A stretch of DNA of 64,000 nt from Streptomyces omiyaensis (lineage in GTDB: Bacteria; Actinomycetota; Actinomycetes; Streptomycetales; Streptomycetaceae). The notes below the pieces were generated by a model. That model did no database searches. It saw only the letters and a program-made list of their open reading frames with translations, and was not told where the DNA came from. The stretch spans positions 124,001 to 188,000 of the forward strand of contig NZ_BMVV01000012.1 of the NCBI RefSeq assembly GCF_014650895.1, given 5' to 3'. Below, in pieces: positions 42,027-52,391 of the stretch; position 1 is the first letter of the stretch; each line of letters opens with the position of its first letter. The position numbers were made by a program, and so were the translations under genes.

Positions 42027-43301
42027 TCAGACCGCGGCGGCGGGGGCCGGGGGAGCGGCGGGGTCGTTCGGACCCGGCGCGTGGATGGTGGTCTTGAGAC
42101 CGTCGTCCGCGACGGCGGCGACGGAGCCGGCCGGCGGCGGGGCGACGGCCGCGATGGCCGTGGTCACGACGCCGGGGGTGCCGGAGTCCGGGCCGCCGAG
42201 GTCGTCGCCGTTCACGTTGTTGTGGTCGACCGGCTCGCGGCGGGAGAGCACCCAGATCACGGCCGAGCCGCCGACCAGGACGAACGCCGTGGCGGCGATG
42301 CCCCAGGGGCCCTGCTTGGTGAGGAACTCGGCGCCGGCGCCGACGAGGCCGGCGGCCGGGAGGGTCAGGCCCCAGGCGACGAACATCCGGGTGGCGGTCG
42401 ACCAGCGGACGACGCCGCCCTTGCGGCCGAGGCCGGCGCCCATCACGGCACCCGAGCAGGACTGGGTGGTGGAGAGGGAGAAGCCGAGGTGCGAGGAGGC
42501 CAGGATGACGGTCGCGGCGCTGGTCTGGGCGGCGAAGCCCTGCTGCGGCTGGAGGTCGGTGAGGCCCTTGCCCATGGTGCGGATGATGCGCCAGCCGCCG
42601 AGGTAGGTGCCGAGCGCGATGGCCACACCGGCGGAGACGATGACCCACAGGGGCGGGTTCGAGCCGGGGGCGACGACGCCCTGCGTGACCAGGGCGAGGG
42701 TGATGATGCCCATCGTCTTCTGGGCGTCGTTGGTGCCGTGGGCGAGGGAGACGAGACCGGCGGAGGCGATCTGGCCGGCCCGGTAGCCCTTGGCGGTCGC
42801 CTTGGCCTCCGGGTTCGCCTTGATCTTGTACGTCAGCTTGGTCGCGGCCATCGCGGCGAGGCCGGCGACGAGCGGCGCCGCCACGGCCGGGATGAGGACC
42901 TTGGTAACGATGGTGGAGCCGTTCACGGCCGACCAGCCGGCCGACATGACCGCGGCGCCGATGAGGCCGCCGAAGAGGGCGTGGGAGGAGCTGGACGGCA
43001 GACCCAGGAGCCAGGTCAGCAGGTTCCACAGGATGGCGCCGACGAGGGCCGCGAAGATCACTTCCGTGCGGATGCCCTCTTCGTTGATGATCCCGCCGGA
43101 GATCGTCTTGGCGACCTCGACGGACAGGAACGCGCCCACCAGGTTCAGCACGGCGGACATGGCCACCGCCGTCTTGGGCTTGAGTGCACCGGTCGAGATG
43201 GTCGTGGCCATCGCGTTGGCGGTGTCGTGGAAACCGTTCGTGAAATCGAACACGAGAGCTGTCACGACCACAATGGCGAGCAGCAGCGTGATGTGTTCCA
43301 T
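42027..43301 (-). CDS. Low-affinity inorganic phosphate transporter, Pit family
   Basis: 424 residues, about 10 membrane helices. The two PiT repeat signatures are clear: DFTNGFHDTANAMATTI near residue 20 and SLAHGTNDAQKTMGIITLAL in the second half; LPSSSSHALFGGLIGA is also conserved. Symports metal-phosphate with protons. A PHO box lies 48-69 bp upstream of the ATG. Corresponds by context to the PitH2 type of S. coelicolor, which is under PhoP control as I recall. Confidence 0.94.
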   Translation of the reverse strand: MEHITLLLAIVVVTALVFDFTNGFHDTANAMATTISTGALKPKTAVAMSAVLNLVGAFLSVEVAKTISGGIINEEGIRTEVIFAALVGAILWNLLTWLLGLPSSSSHALFGGLIGAAVMSAGWSAVNGSTIVTKVLIPAVAAPLVAGLAAMAATKLTYKIKANPEAKATAKGYRAGQIASAGLVSLAHGTNDAQKTMGIITLALVTQGVVAPGSNPPLWVIVSAGVAIALGTYLGGWRIIRTMGKGLTDLQPQQGFAAQTSAATVILASSHLGFSLSTTQSCSGAVMGAGLGRKGGVVRWSTATRMFVAWGLTLPAAGLVGAGAEFLTKQGPWGIAATAFVLVGGSAVIWVLSRREPVDHNNVNGDDLGGPDSGTPGVVTTAIAAVAPPPAGSVAAVADDGLKTTIHAPGPNDPAAPPAPAAAV

Positions 43302-43348
43302 TTACCCAGGCAATCGTTTGACGTCAGTGGCTGGACGAACGTAGGCAA

Positions 43349-43370
43349 CCTGAGTGAACGGAAGGTGAAC
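43349..43370 (-). promoter_or_regulatory. PHO box (PhoP binding site)
   Basis: On the minus strand two adjacent 11-bp direct repeats, GTTCACCTTCC (complement of 43360-43370) and GTTCACTCAGG (43349-43359), match the Streptomyces PHO-box unit; a weak third unit follows at 43338-43348. The rest of the 338-bp gap (43381-43639) shows only GC-rich sequence with GGGGCACCCCC-type repeats near 43560-43600. Confidence 0.88.
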
Positions 43371-43639
43371 TGGGCAGGGCATCACGGTGTCCCGAACCGG
43401 TGTCGTGAGATTCCGCTTAGCCTCCCGGAGGCCTCCGTGTCCACCATCCGGTCACCCCGCAACCCCGGGTAATCCCGCCTCTCACGGGACGCACCGGACC
43501 CAAGCCGCCTTCCCTCCCGATCGGCGCGTTCCACGCCCTGGACGGTTTCATCCGCACGGGGCACCCCCGGGGGAGACCCTCGTCACCCTCCCGGGGCACC
43601 CCCCCGGAGGGGCGCGGGGACCCGCCCGGCCCCTTCCCG

Positions 43640-44785
43640 GTGGCAGCCCCGCCGTCCCGTGCCGAGACTGGGGGAGTGCGCCCGGCTACAGCGACGGCAG
43701 CGGCCGTCACCACCCTGATCGGTGTCGGCGCGGCCGTTGTGGCGGCCGGCCGCCACGCGAGCGGCGTCGCCCTCCGGGGCGCGTCCGGACGGCCCCTCCC
43801 CGGCGACCCCAGACTCACCGTGCACGCCACGGGGCCCGAGCGGGTCACCCTCACCCGCAGCCTCGCCTCGCTGCGCCCCGGCACGTACGGCATGACGGCA
43901 CCCGGCCTGCACGCGGTCACCGGACCCGTCCTCGACCGCGTCCCGCACACCGCCGACACCGTCGTCCGCCGCCTCGAACGCGTCGAGCGCGGCGCGCTCG
44001 GTCCCGGCAGCCGCGTGCGCCTCACGCCCCAGCTGCACATCGGCACCCCGGAGACCGCCCTCGGCCTGCCCCACGAGGACGTCGAGATCCCCGGCGAGCT
44101 CGGCCCCCTCCCGGCCTGGCTCGTCACCGGCCCCCGCGCCACCTGGGTGGTCGCCCTGCACGGCCTCACCGCCGGCCGCGAGCACGCGCTGAACCTCGTC
44201 CCCTTCTACGCCCGGCGACGCGTCCCCGTCCTCGTCCCCGCCTACCGCGGCGACGAGGGCGCCCCCTCGCCCGCGGACGGCCTCGCCCAGCTCGGCGACA
44301 CCGAGTGGCGCGACGTCGACGCGGTGCTCCGCTACGCGGTCCGGCGCGGCGCGGGCAAGATCGTCCTGCACGGCTGGGGCACCGGCGCCACCATGGCGCT
44401 GCGGGCCGCCGCCGAGTCGGGGGTGCGCGACCGGATCGCCGGCCTCGTCCTCGACTCCCCGGTCCTCGACTGGGAGGCGACCGTCCGCAACCTCGCCGCC
44501 GCGCGGGGCGTCCCCGCCCCCCTCGTCCCGCTCGCCGTCCGCGCCGCCCTCGGCCGCACCGGCCCGCACCCCGACCACACGGCGGACCTCGGCGTCCCGG
44601 TCCTGCTGGCCCACGGCCCCGACGACACCATCGCCCCCTGGGAGCCCTCCGTCGAACTGGCGGCGCGCCGACCCGACCTGGTCACCCTCCTCCCCGTCCG
44701 CCACGCCCCCCACACGGCCATGTGGAACGCCGACCCCGTCCGCTACGAGGAAGCCCTCCGCCGCTACCTCACCCCCCTGCTCTGA
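43640..44785 (+). CDS. Alpha/beta hydrolase-fold protein with Gly in place of the nucleophile Ser
   Basis: 381 residues. One membrane or signal-anchor helix near residues 22-37, then an alpha/beta hydrolase domain: ATWVVALHGLTAGREHALN, PAYRGDEGAPSP, elbow HGWGTGATMALRAAAES, acid DDTIAPWEPS and His in RHAPHTAMW. The nucleophile position of the elbow is Gly247 (GGC 44378-44380) rather than Ser; Asp and His remain. Either catalytically inactive or changed by one base. GTG start at 43640 without a clear ribosome site; GTG 43676 is also in frame. Confidence 0.78.
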   Translation: MAAPPSRAETGGVRPATATAAAVTTLIGVGAAVVAAGRHASGVALRGASGRPLPGDPRLTVHATGPERVTLTRSLASLRPGTYGMTAPGLHAVTGPVLDRVPHTADTVVRRLERVERGALGPGSRVRLTPQLHIGTPETALGLPHEDVEIPGELGPLPAWLVTGPRATWVVALHGLTAGREHALNLVPFYARRRVPVLVPAYRGDEGAPSPADGLAQLGDTEWRDVDAVLRYAVRRGAGKIVLHGWGTGATMALRAAAESGVRDRIAGLVLDSPVLDWEATVRNLAAARGVPAPLVPLAVRAALGRTGPHPDHTADLGVPVLLAHGPDDTIAPWEPSVELAARRPDLVTLLPVRHAPHTAMWNADPVRYEEALRRYLTPLL

Positions 44786-44918
44786 GCCGCGCGCCCGCAC
44801 CGGCGGCTCCGCCGGAGGGCGCCGCCCCGCGGCGCCGCGCCCCGCCCGCCGGCCGGGTCCGGCTCGGCGTGGCGGATTCCGATTGGGCTTTCGGGCCGTC
44901 AGCGGGAAGACTGCCCCC

Positions 44919-46361
44919 GTGACGTCTCGAAAGCCCGATGAACCATTGGCGCGCAACTCCAGACTCCGACTCGTCCGTCCGCGGTCGCTGGCCACCGCCC
45001 GACGGGCCGCGACGACGCGGCGCACCCGGCCTGCCCCGAGGCCGCCCGAGGGCACCCCGCCCCGCGCGGAGCTGGCCCGGCAGGCGCGGCTCGTCCTCGC
45101 CGACGCCGTACGGATCGCCCGCTGGGCCGCCACGCCGCGCGGCCCCCAGGCGGGTCCCCGCGCGGTCGCCGCCGGCGCCTCCGCTTCCGCCCCGCTCGAC
45201 GGCCCGACCGCGGCCGAACGGGCCGCCGCCGAGCTGGACCTGACACCGGCTCGGGTCCGGGCCGGCTGGGACCGGGCCCGGCTCGCCGGCCTCGTCGAGC
45301 TGCACGGCGCCACGGTCCGCCCCGGCTGGCGGCTCCAGGCCTGGGACCGGGACGACTCCGCGGTGCTCCGCGGCTGGGTCGCGCTCCTCGACGCCTGGTC
45401 CCTGGTCCACCCCGCCCCCGAGGGCGTGGCGCCGGGCGCGGTCGCCGAGGTCGTGGAGGCGGTCCCGCAGGTCCTGTCGCTGCTCCAGCTCTCGCAGGGT
45501 CCGGTCCTCGTCCCCGTCCTGCTCGACCTCCTGGGCCAGCGCGTGGACGAACTCCGCGAGGAGCGCTGCGAGGTGCCCGGCGACGGCGCCCCCGGGCGGA
45601 CCGCCCCGCCCGCCCCCGCCGAGCGGCTGCCCGCCCTCCTGGACTGGGCCCTGGAGGGCCTCGCCGAGGTCGGCGCGCTCACCCTGGACCCCGCGGCCGG
45701 CCCGGAGGGACGTCACGCGAACCTGACCCCGCTCGGCAACTGGGCGGTCTGGGTCAAGCTGGAGCAGATCTGCGTGGCCGCGCAGAGCCCCGCGGGGAAC
45801 ATCGAGCAGTCCGCGGCCGACATGCTCCGCGGCTGCGCCCGGCTCACCCCGGGACCGGCCCGTGACGAGTACCGCGCCTGGCTCGCGGCCCGCCCGCTCG
45901 CCGGCGCGGTCGCCGAACTCCTCGCCGCCGCCCGGGGCGAGGACGCGCTGCTGCGCGGGCTCGCCTTCGAGGCGCTGCGGGTCGTCGGCGCCCCCGCCGA
46001 GGCGGAGGTCCGCGCCGCGGTCGCCGAGGCCTCGCTGCGCCCCTACGCGCTGCTGTGGCTCGCCGAGTACGACGGGACCGACCCGGACGACGCCCCCGAG
46101 GTCCTCACCCGGGAGGAGGCGACCTGGCTGTGGGTGGACACCGCGGCCGCCGTCGCCGACCACGGCGAGAGCGAGCTGCTGGTGCGGCACCTGGACTCGG
46201 CCGTGCAGGGCACGGTGCCCGCGCTGCTCGACGAGGTGCGGGCGGTGGGTCATCCGAGGACCGTGCAGGTGCTGGTGGCGCTGGCCGCCGCCCACCCGGA
46301 CCCGGCCCTGGCGAAGGCGGTCCGCCGGGCCGCCTTCCAGGTCCACACCGGGGGGGACTGA
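44919..46361 (+). CDS. Unknown protein with HEAT-like C-terminal repeats
   Basis: 480 residues from GTG 44919 (GGGAAGA about 8 nt upstream). The basic, Arg-rich N terminus (ARNSRLRLVRPRSLATARRA) is followed by a helical middle region (about 60-260) containing AAERAAAELDLTPARVRAGW, which could be a helix-turn-helix, and a C-terminal third of HEAT-like helix pairs (EDALLRGLAFEALRVVGA, AVGHPRTVQVLVALAAAHPD). Cytoplasmic. I do not recognise a family. Convergent with the VOC gene, 22 bp apart. Confidence 0.75.
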   Translation: MTSRKPDEPLARNSRLRLVRPRSLATARRAATTRRTRPAPRPPEGTPPRAELARQARLVLADAVRIARWAATPRGPQAGPRAVAAGASASAPLDGPTAAERAAAELDLTPARVRAGWDRARLAGLVELHGATVRPGWRLQAWDRDDSAVLRGWVALLDAWSLVHPAPEGVAPGAVAEVVEAVPQVLSLLQLSQGPVLVPVLLDLLGQRVDELREERCEVPGDGAPGRTAPPAPAERLPALLDWALEGLAEVGALTLDPAAGPEGRHANLTPLGNWAVWVKLEQICVAAQSPAGNIEQSAADMLRGCARLTPGPARDEYRAWLAARPLAGAVAELLAAARGEDALLRGLAFEALRVVGAPAEAEVRAAVAEASLRPYALLWLAEYDGTDPDDAPEVLTREEATWLWVDTAAAVADHGESELLVRHLDSAVQGTVPALLDEVRAVGHPRTVQVLVALAAAHPDPALAKAVRRAAFQVHTGGD

Positions 46362-46383
46362 CCGCGGGCGCGCGGCGCTGGGG

Positions 46384-46782
46384 TCAGTCGCCGCCGGGGG
46401 TGTACGTGCCGAAGCTCCACACGTTGCCCTCGGCGTCCTTCGCCAGGTAGTCCCGGGAGCCGTACTCCTGGTCGGTGGGCGGCATCACGATCTCCGCGCC
46501 GTGGGCGACGGCCCGGGCGTGGTGCTCGTCCACGTCCCGGACGCGGACGTAGACCCCCACCGGGCCGCCCGCGCCCATCGCCCGGTCGAAGACGCCGTCG
46601 GTGCCGCTGCTGCCGAGCATCACCGTGCCGTTGCCGTAGCTCAGCTCGGCGTGCGCGACCAGGCCGTCCTCGCCCTCGTACACCGCGGTGGCGGTGAAGC
46701 CGAAGGCCTCGGTCAGCAGGGTGATCGCCGCCTTGGCGTCCCGGTACTTCAGCGCCGGGCAGACGTCGGGTGCCTCGGACAT
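46384..46782 (-). CDS. VOC-family (glyoxalase/bleomycin-resistance fold) protein
   Basis: 132 residues from ATG 46782 (AGAGGGA 9 nt upstream); GTG 46791 is less well placed. Two beta-alpha-beta-beta-beta units: AAITLLTEAFGFTATAVYEG and VYVRVRDVDEHHARAVAHGA, ending in YGSRDYLAKDAEGNVWSFGT, the PhnB-like pattern. A metal-binding or ligand-binding role is possible; function unknown. Confidence 0.85.
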   Translation of the reverse strand: MSEAPDVCPALKYRDAKAAITLLTEAFGFTATAVYEGEDGLVAHAELSYGNGTVMLGSSGTDGVFDRAMGAGGPVGVYVRVRDVDEHHARAVAHGAEIVMPPTDQEYGSRDYLAKDAEGNVWSFGTYTPGGD

Positions 46783-46849
46783 CCCGCTCACTCCCTCTCG
46801 GTCGGTCCCGATGTGACCTGGGACACAGTCTCGCAGGCGGCACCGACAA

Positions 46850-47743
46850 TCAGCCGAAGGTGTTGCACCGGGCCATGTCGCCCGTCCGGTAGCCCGTGTG
46901 GAACCACTGCCGGCGCTGCTCGGCCGAGCCGTGGGTCCAGCTCTCGGGGGTCACCCGGCCCTGGAAGCGCTCCTGGATCCGGTCGTCGCCCACGGCGGCG
47001 GCCGCGTCGAGCCCGTCCCGGATGTCGGCGTCGTCGAGCCGGGAGATCAGCGGCCGGCCGGTGGACTCGTCCGGGGTGCCGGTCGCGTGCCGCGCCCACA
47101 CGCCCGCGTAGCAGTCGGCCTGGAGCTCGACCCGGACGGCGTTGGAGTCCGCCCCGGTCCGCCCGTCCTGGGCCCGGGAGAGCGTCCCCATCAGGTTCTG
47201 CACGTGGTGCCCGTACTCGTGGGCCACCACGTACGCCTGCGCGAAGGGCCCGCCGCTGGAGCCGAACGTGGTCCGCAGCTCGTCGAAGAAGCCCAGGTCC
47301 AGGTAGACCCTCCGGTCGCCGGGGCAGTAGAAGGGGCCGACCGCCGAGCTCGCCGCGCCGCAGGCGGTGTTCACCCGCTGGGTGAACAGGACGGTGGAGG
47401 CGTCGGCGTAGGTGCCGCCGCGGCGCGCGTACTCGCCGCGCCAGTAGTCCTGGAGGCTGTTGACGACGGCCACGGTCCGGCAGTCCTGGCGGCTGTTGGC
47501 GTCCGCGCCGGTCCGGCAGGCCCGGTCCACCTGGGCCGCGGAGGAGGAGCTGGCGGCGGGCTGGTCCTCGCCGCCGGAGGAGAGGCCCAGCTGGTCGGGG
47601 CCGACGCCGAAGAGGAGGCCGAGGATCAGCGCGACGAAGGCGGCGAGCCCGCCCCCGACGGTCGCCCGGCCGCCGGGGATGCGGCTGCCGCGGACGTCCT
47701 TCACCTCGGAGGTGTCCAGACGGGCGTCGTCGTCGAACTGCAC
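46850..47743 (-). CDS. Neutral zinc metallopeptidase, YpfJ/KPN_02809 family
   Basis: 297 residues from GTG 47743, 7 nt after GGAGG; the start MQFDDDARLDTSEVKD is the family's. One membrane helix near 30-50 (VGGGLAAFVALILGLLFGVG), then an extracytoplasmic protease domain with zinc motif HEYGHH (175-180) and ELQADCYAGVWARH as third ligand region. Four Cys likely pair outside. Substrate unknown. Divergent from the leader peptide/ABC-F unit. Confidence 0.9.
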   Translation of the reverse strand: MQFDDDARLDTSEVKDVRGSRIPGGRATVGGGLAAFVALILGLLFGVGPDQLGLSSGGEDQPAASSSSAAQVDRACRTGADANSRQDCRTVAVVNSLQDYWRGEYARRGGTYADASTVLFTQRVNTACGAASSAVGPFYCPGDRRVYLDLGFFDELRTTFGSSGGPFAQAYVVAHEYGHHVQNLMGTLSRAQDGRTGADSNAVRVELQADCYAGVWARHATGTPDESTGRPLISRLDDADIRDGLDAAAAVGDDRIQERFQGRVTPESWTHGSAEQRRQWFHTGYRTGDMARCNTFG

Positions 47744-47907
47744 GGTCCACCTCCGCGTCACCGCGGCGGCCAGACCGCCGCCCTCCGCCGAGTATCAGCC
47801 GGTCTTTCGCGTGCTGCCCCTTTTGTTCCCTCCGTGGAGCGCTGAGAGAAAAGTCCCTATCGTCCCCTCGTCGCCCGTGTGGCCGAAAACGAGTTGCAGG
47901 CGCCGGA

Positions 47908-47913
47908 TAGACT
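47908..47913 (+). promoter_or_regulatory. -10 box before the ABC-F leader peptide
   Basis: TAGACT ends 6 nt before the ATG at 47920, so the transcript should start at the leader peptide ATG. No convincing -35. Confidence 0.5.
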
Positions 47914-47919
47914 GGCCGC

Positions 47920-47961
47920 ATGGACATTCTCCCCTGGGACATCCTCCCCTGGGTGCATTAG
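47920..47961 (+). CDS. Probable 13-residue leader peptide (uORF) of the ABC-F gene
   Basis: ATG followed by 12 codons and TAG; the peptide MDILPWDILPWVH contains DILPW twice, encoded by two 15-nt repeats that differ at one base (ATT/ATC). The first ATG lies 6 nt after a -10-like TAGACT, so it would be translated from a leaderless end. It stops 61 nt before the ABC-F GTG. Short uORFs with stall-prone peptides often control ABC-F ribosome-protection genes, which makes this a good candidate regulator. No obvious attenuator stem lies between the two. Not proven to be translated. Confidence 0.5.
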   Translation: MDILPWDILPWVH

Positions 47962-48022
47962 CGGCGTCGCAGCCCGTCACCTGTCGTCATCCGCCCTATC
48001 CCCACCGCCCTGGAGTCTGTCC

Positions 48023-49621
<1,599 letters not shown>

Positions 49622-49631
49622 GTCCGGACTG

Positions 49632-49902
49632 GATCATTCGGCTCATCGGTGATCCATCATCTGAGTGAGACGGTCTCGTACCTCCGGCGCGGACCTCTGC
49701 CGAATCCTTCCGGCAGGGTCCGCGTCGTACGTTTGTTCCCCGAGCGCTGCTGACCTGCCGATCCCTTGATCCACTCCTTCGGGGGTCGGGTTCCGGCCGT
49801 GCGGAATGACGGCTTCCGGTCGTGTGGACGCGGTACTCGTCCGCAAACCCGGCAGGACGGACCTTGTCGAATGGGTGGCCAGGACGACGGGGAGGGGTGA
49901 TC
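49632..49902. promoter_or_regulatory. Cluster of five GATC sites upstream of gbn
   Basis: GATC occurs at 49632, 49651, 49760, 49768 and 49899 in this 320-bp gap (49622-49941); at this GC content fewer than one is expected. Gbn is known to bind GATC-containing DNA, so autoregulation is likely. The gap also holds the dyad TCCGGCAGGGTCCGC-like sequence but no clear hairpin terminator. Confidence 0.5.
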
Positions 49903-49941
49903 ATGAGAAGTCCAGAGCGCACTTCCCATGAGGAGGCACGG

Positions 49942-50163
49942 GTGGCCGAGACTCTGAAGAAGGGCAGCCGGGTGACCGGCGCCGCGCGCGACAAGCTCGC
50001 GGCAGACCTGAAGAAGAAGTACGACTCCGGTGCGAGCATCCGGGCGCTGGCCGAGGAAACGGGCCGCTCCTACGGATTCGTCCACCGGATGCTCAGCGAA
50101 TCCGGAGTCACGCTGCGTGGTCGCGGCGGGGCGACACGAGGCAAGAAGGCAGCCTCGGCCTGA
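49942..50163 (+). CDS. gbn: Nucleoid-associated protein Gbn
   Basis: 73 residues from GTG 49942, with AGGAGG 5 nt upstream; this matches the 73-residue S. coelicolor protein. An ATG at 49903 with GGAGG would give 86 residues. Basic, helix-turn-helix protein: LAADLKKKYDSGASIRALAEETGRSYGFVHRMLSESGV, then a Gly/Arg/Lys tail. Gbn is a small actinobacterial DNA-architecture protein reported to bind GATC sequences and to affect sporulation and antibiotic production. Followed by the enoyl-CoA hydratase gene. Confidence 0.88.
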   Translation: MAETLKKGSRVTGAARDKLAADLKKKYDSGASIRALAEETGRSYGFVHRMLSESGVTLRGRGGATRGKKAASA

Positions 50164-50296
50164 CGCCGGGGGCGGCTCGACCGGGTCCATCGGGACGTCC
50201 CCGGTGGGCACCCGGTCGGTCCTGCGACCGACCGGATGGTTACTGTGCAGTCACTTAGCATCGGATGCAGTGCTGCACCGGAACCGGAGGCGCCCC

Positions 50297-51097
50297 ATGA
50301 CCACGCCCGACGACTCCCAGCTCGTCTTCGACAAGGACGGTGTACGGCTCACCGTCGAGGACGCCGTTGCCACGGTGACCCTGACCAACCCGGCGAAGCG
50401 CAACGCCCAGTCTCCCGCTCTGTGGCGGGCGTTGACGGAAGCCGGCCGGTCTCTTCCGGGCAGCGTGCGGATCGTCGTCCTGCGCGGTGAGGGCCAGTCC
50501 TTCTCCGCCGGACTCGACCGACAGGCCTTCACGCCCGAGGGCTTCGACGGGGAGCCGTCCTTCCTCGACCTCGCACGGGGTTCCGACGCGGACCTCGACG
50601 CGGTCATCGCCGAGTACCAGGAGGCGTTCACCTGGTGGCGCCGCAGCGACCTCGTGTCCATCGCGGCCGTCCAGGGCCACGCCATCGGTGCGGGCTTCCA
50701 GCTCGCCCTCGCCTGCGACCTGCGGGTCGTCGCCGAGGACGTGCAGTTCGCGATGCGCGAGACCAGCCTGGGCCTCGTCCCGGACCTGACCGGGACGCAC
50801 CCCCTCGTCTCCCTCGTGGGCTACGCCCGCGCGCTGGAGATCTGCGCCACCGGCCGCTTCGTCCACGCCGACGAGGCCGAGCGCATCGGCCTGGCCAACA
50901 TCGCCGTGCCCGCCGCCGAGCTCGACGCCGCCGTACGGGACCTCGGTGCCGCCCTGCTCGCCGCGCCGCGCGACGCGGTCGTCGAGACCAAGGCGCTGCT
51001 CCGGGGCGCCTCCGGCCGCTCCTACGAGGAGCAGCGGGTCGCCGAGCGCGCCGCCCAGGCCCGCCGCCTCCGCGACCTCGCAGGCCTCGGCGACTGA
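50297..51097 (+). CDS. Enoyl-CoA hydratase/isomerase family protein
   Basis: 266 residues, ATG with GGAGG upstream. Crotonase fold: TLTNPAKRNAQSPALW, oxyanion-hole segments GEGQSFSAGLDR and AVQGHAIGAGFQLALACDLR, ETSLGLVPDLTGTHPL. The Glu pair of true hydratases is partly replaced (GL-V-PD-LTGT), so the reaction (hydratase, isomerase or hydrolase) is uncertain. Cytoplasmic; own promoter space of 133 bp after gbn. Confidence 0.9.
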   Translation: MTTPDDSQLVFDKDGVRLTVEDAVATVTLTNPAKRNAQSPALWRALTEAGRSLPGSVRIVVLRGEGQSFSAGLDRQAFTPEGFDGEPSFLDLARGSDADLDAVIAEYQEAFTWWRRSDLVSIAAVQGHAIGAGFQLALACDLRVVAEDVQFAMRETSLGLVPDLTGTHPLVSLVGYARALEICATGRFVHADEAERIGLANIAVPAAELDAAVRDLGAALLAAPRDAVVETKALLRGASGRSYEEQRVAERAAQARRLRDLAGLGD

Positions 51098-51118
51098 AGC
51101 CGCGCCCGCGAGGGCCCC

Positions 51119-51793
51119 TCAGCGCACCTCCGTGACGAGGACGGTGACCGCGGTGCCCTCCGGGACCGCCGCGGCCGCCGCCGCCCGGGCCGCCCGGGCC
51201 ACCTCGGCCGGCGGATGCTCCGCCGCCACGGCGAACTCCACCCGGACGGCCCCCTCCGTGCGGAGCACCGGCGGGCCCAGCGCCTCGGTCACCGCCGCCA
51301 CGCCGGGCACCAGCAGCACCGCGGCCGCCACGGGATCGTCCGTCGCCGGCGCGGTGTGGACCGGTGGCGGCTCCGCGGGCTCCGCCGCGGGCGCCTCCTC
51401 CAGCAGGTCCGTCACCCGGAGATCGGCCTCCGTCACGGCCAGGCCCAGCTCCGCCGCCGCCGCGAGCAGGACCGCCCGCACCTCCTGCGCCGTCTCCGGC
51501 AGCGGCCGCCCGGCGGCCGCCACCGCCGAGAACTCGGCGTCGATCCTCAGCGGCCCCGGCGCGAGCCCGCCCGGCGGCACCGGGAACGGCGGATCCGGGA
51601 GCTCCGCCTCCGCCGCCGCGCCGATCCGCAGCCTGCCCGGCACCGCGCCCGGCACCCCCGCCGCCGCCCGCACCAGCACCGTCCGGGCCGCGCGCTCCGC
51701 GAGCCATGCCCCCGCCGCCGTGCCGAGCGGCAGCAGCCTGCCCGGCGCCAGGCGGTCGCGCACCGCCGCACTCCAACCGTCACCCGTCGTCAT
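51119..51793 (-). CDS. Asp23-associated protein with nucleopolyhedrovirus P10-like annotation
   Basis: 224 residues, Ala/Pro-rich, acidic. Two similar-looking halves: RTVLVRAAAGVPGAVPGRLR and VAAAVLLVPGVAAVTEALGP, both followed by an alternating strand/helix unit, reminiscent of Asp23-type alpha/beta domains. No membrane helix. Streptomyces homologues carry the odd automatic name P10 family protein, which does not imply viral origin. Divergent from the Asp23 operon (94 bp), so it is probably part of the same envelope system. Confidence 0.7.
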   Translation of the reverse strand: MTTGDGWSAAVRDRLAPGRLLPLGTAAGAWLAERAARTVLVRAAAGVPGAVPGRLRIGAAAEAELPDPPFPVPPGGLAPGPLRIDAEFSAVAAAGRPLPETAQEVRAVLLAAAAELGLAVTEADLRVTDLLEEAPAAEPAEPPPVHTAPATDDPVAAAVLLVPGVAAVTEALGPPVLRTEGAVRVEFAVAAEHPPAEVARAARAAAAAAVPEGTAVTVLVTEVR

Positions 51794-51887
51794 TGCCCCA
51801 GCCTGCCGTATACACGGAGCGGTGTCGGGGAACCGCCCTTAGTGTGGGCGAAGAACCCCGAAATATCCCAGAAGGGGAAGAAATTCG

Positions 51888-52343
51888 ATGACGGACAGTG
51901 AACGCAGTGGCGAGAACGTCTCGGTGACCAAGCGCGGCGGCGGCACGGCCGCGGGCCGGGGCAGGACCACGATCGCCGACGGAGTGGTCGAGAAGATAGC
52001 CGGAATGGCCGCACGCGACGTGGTCGGCGTCCACGCCATGGGCAGCGGGCTCTCCCGCACCCTCGGTGCCGTCCGCGACCGCGTCCCCGGCGGGGGCGGC
52101 GGCAAGGCGGGCGTCACCCGGGGCGTGAAGGCGGAGGTCGGCGAGGTGCAGACCGCGCTCGACCTGGAGATCGTCGTGGACTACGGCGTCTCCATCGCCG
52201 ACGTCGCCGGAGCCGTCCGCGAGAACGTGATCGCGGCCGTGGAACGGATGACCGGCCTGGAGGTCGTCGAGGTCAACATCGCGGTCAGCGACGTGAAGCT
52301 GCCCGACGAAGAGGAAGACGAGCCCGAGTCCCGGCTCCAGTAG
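51888..52343 (+). CDS. Asp23/Gls24-family envelope stress protein
   Basis: 151 residues, ATG with AGAAGGGGAAG upstream. Asp23 core: TIADGVVEKIAGMAARDVVGV, DLEIVVDYGVSIADVAGAVRENV, and MTGLEVVEVNIAVSDVKLPD. A Gly/Arg-rich N terminus precedes it. Soluble protein that in firmicutes gathers at the membrane through AmaP; AmaP is encoded at the end of this operon. First gene of five. Confidence 0.9.
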   Translation: MTDSERSGENVSVTKRGGGTAAGRGRTTIADGVVEKIAGMAARDVVGVHAMGSGLSRTLGAVRDRVPGGGGGKAGVTRGVKAEVGEVQTALDLEIVVDYGVSIADVAGAVRENVIAAVERMTGLEVVEVNIAVSDVKLPDEEEDEPESRLQ

Positions 52344-52391
52344 CCGGCGGGCACGGGCAACGGCCCCACAGGGGCCGGAAAGGGGTACAGC

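Noticed and set aside
41777..43301. Possibility that the small membrane protein is a riboswitch-controlled cobalt transporter component
   Set aside because: It is on the pit operon transcript and separated from the cob operon by a terminator hairpin; the riboswitch is downstream of it.
49903..49941. Upstream ATG giving an 86-residue Gbn
   Set aside because: It has GGAGG, but the 73-residue start has a better AGGAGG site and matches the known protein length; kept only as an alternative.
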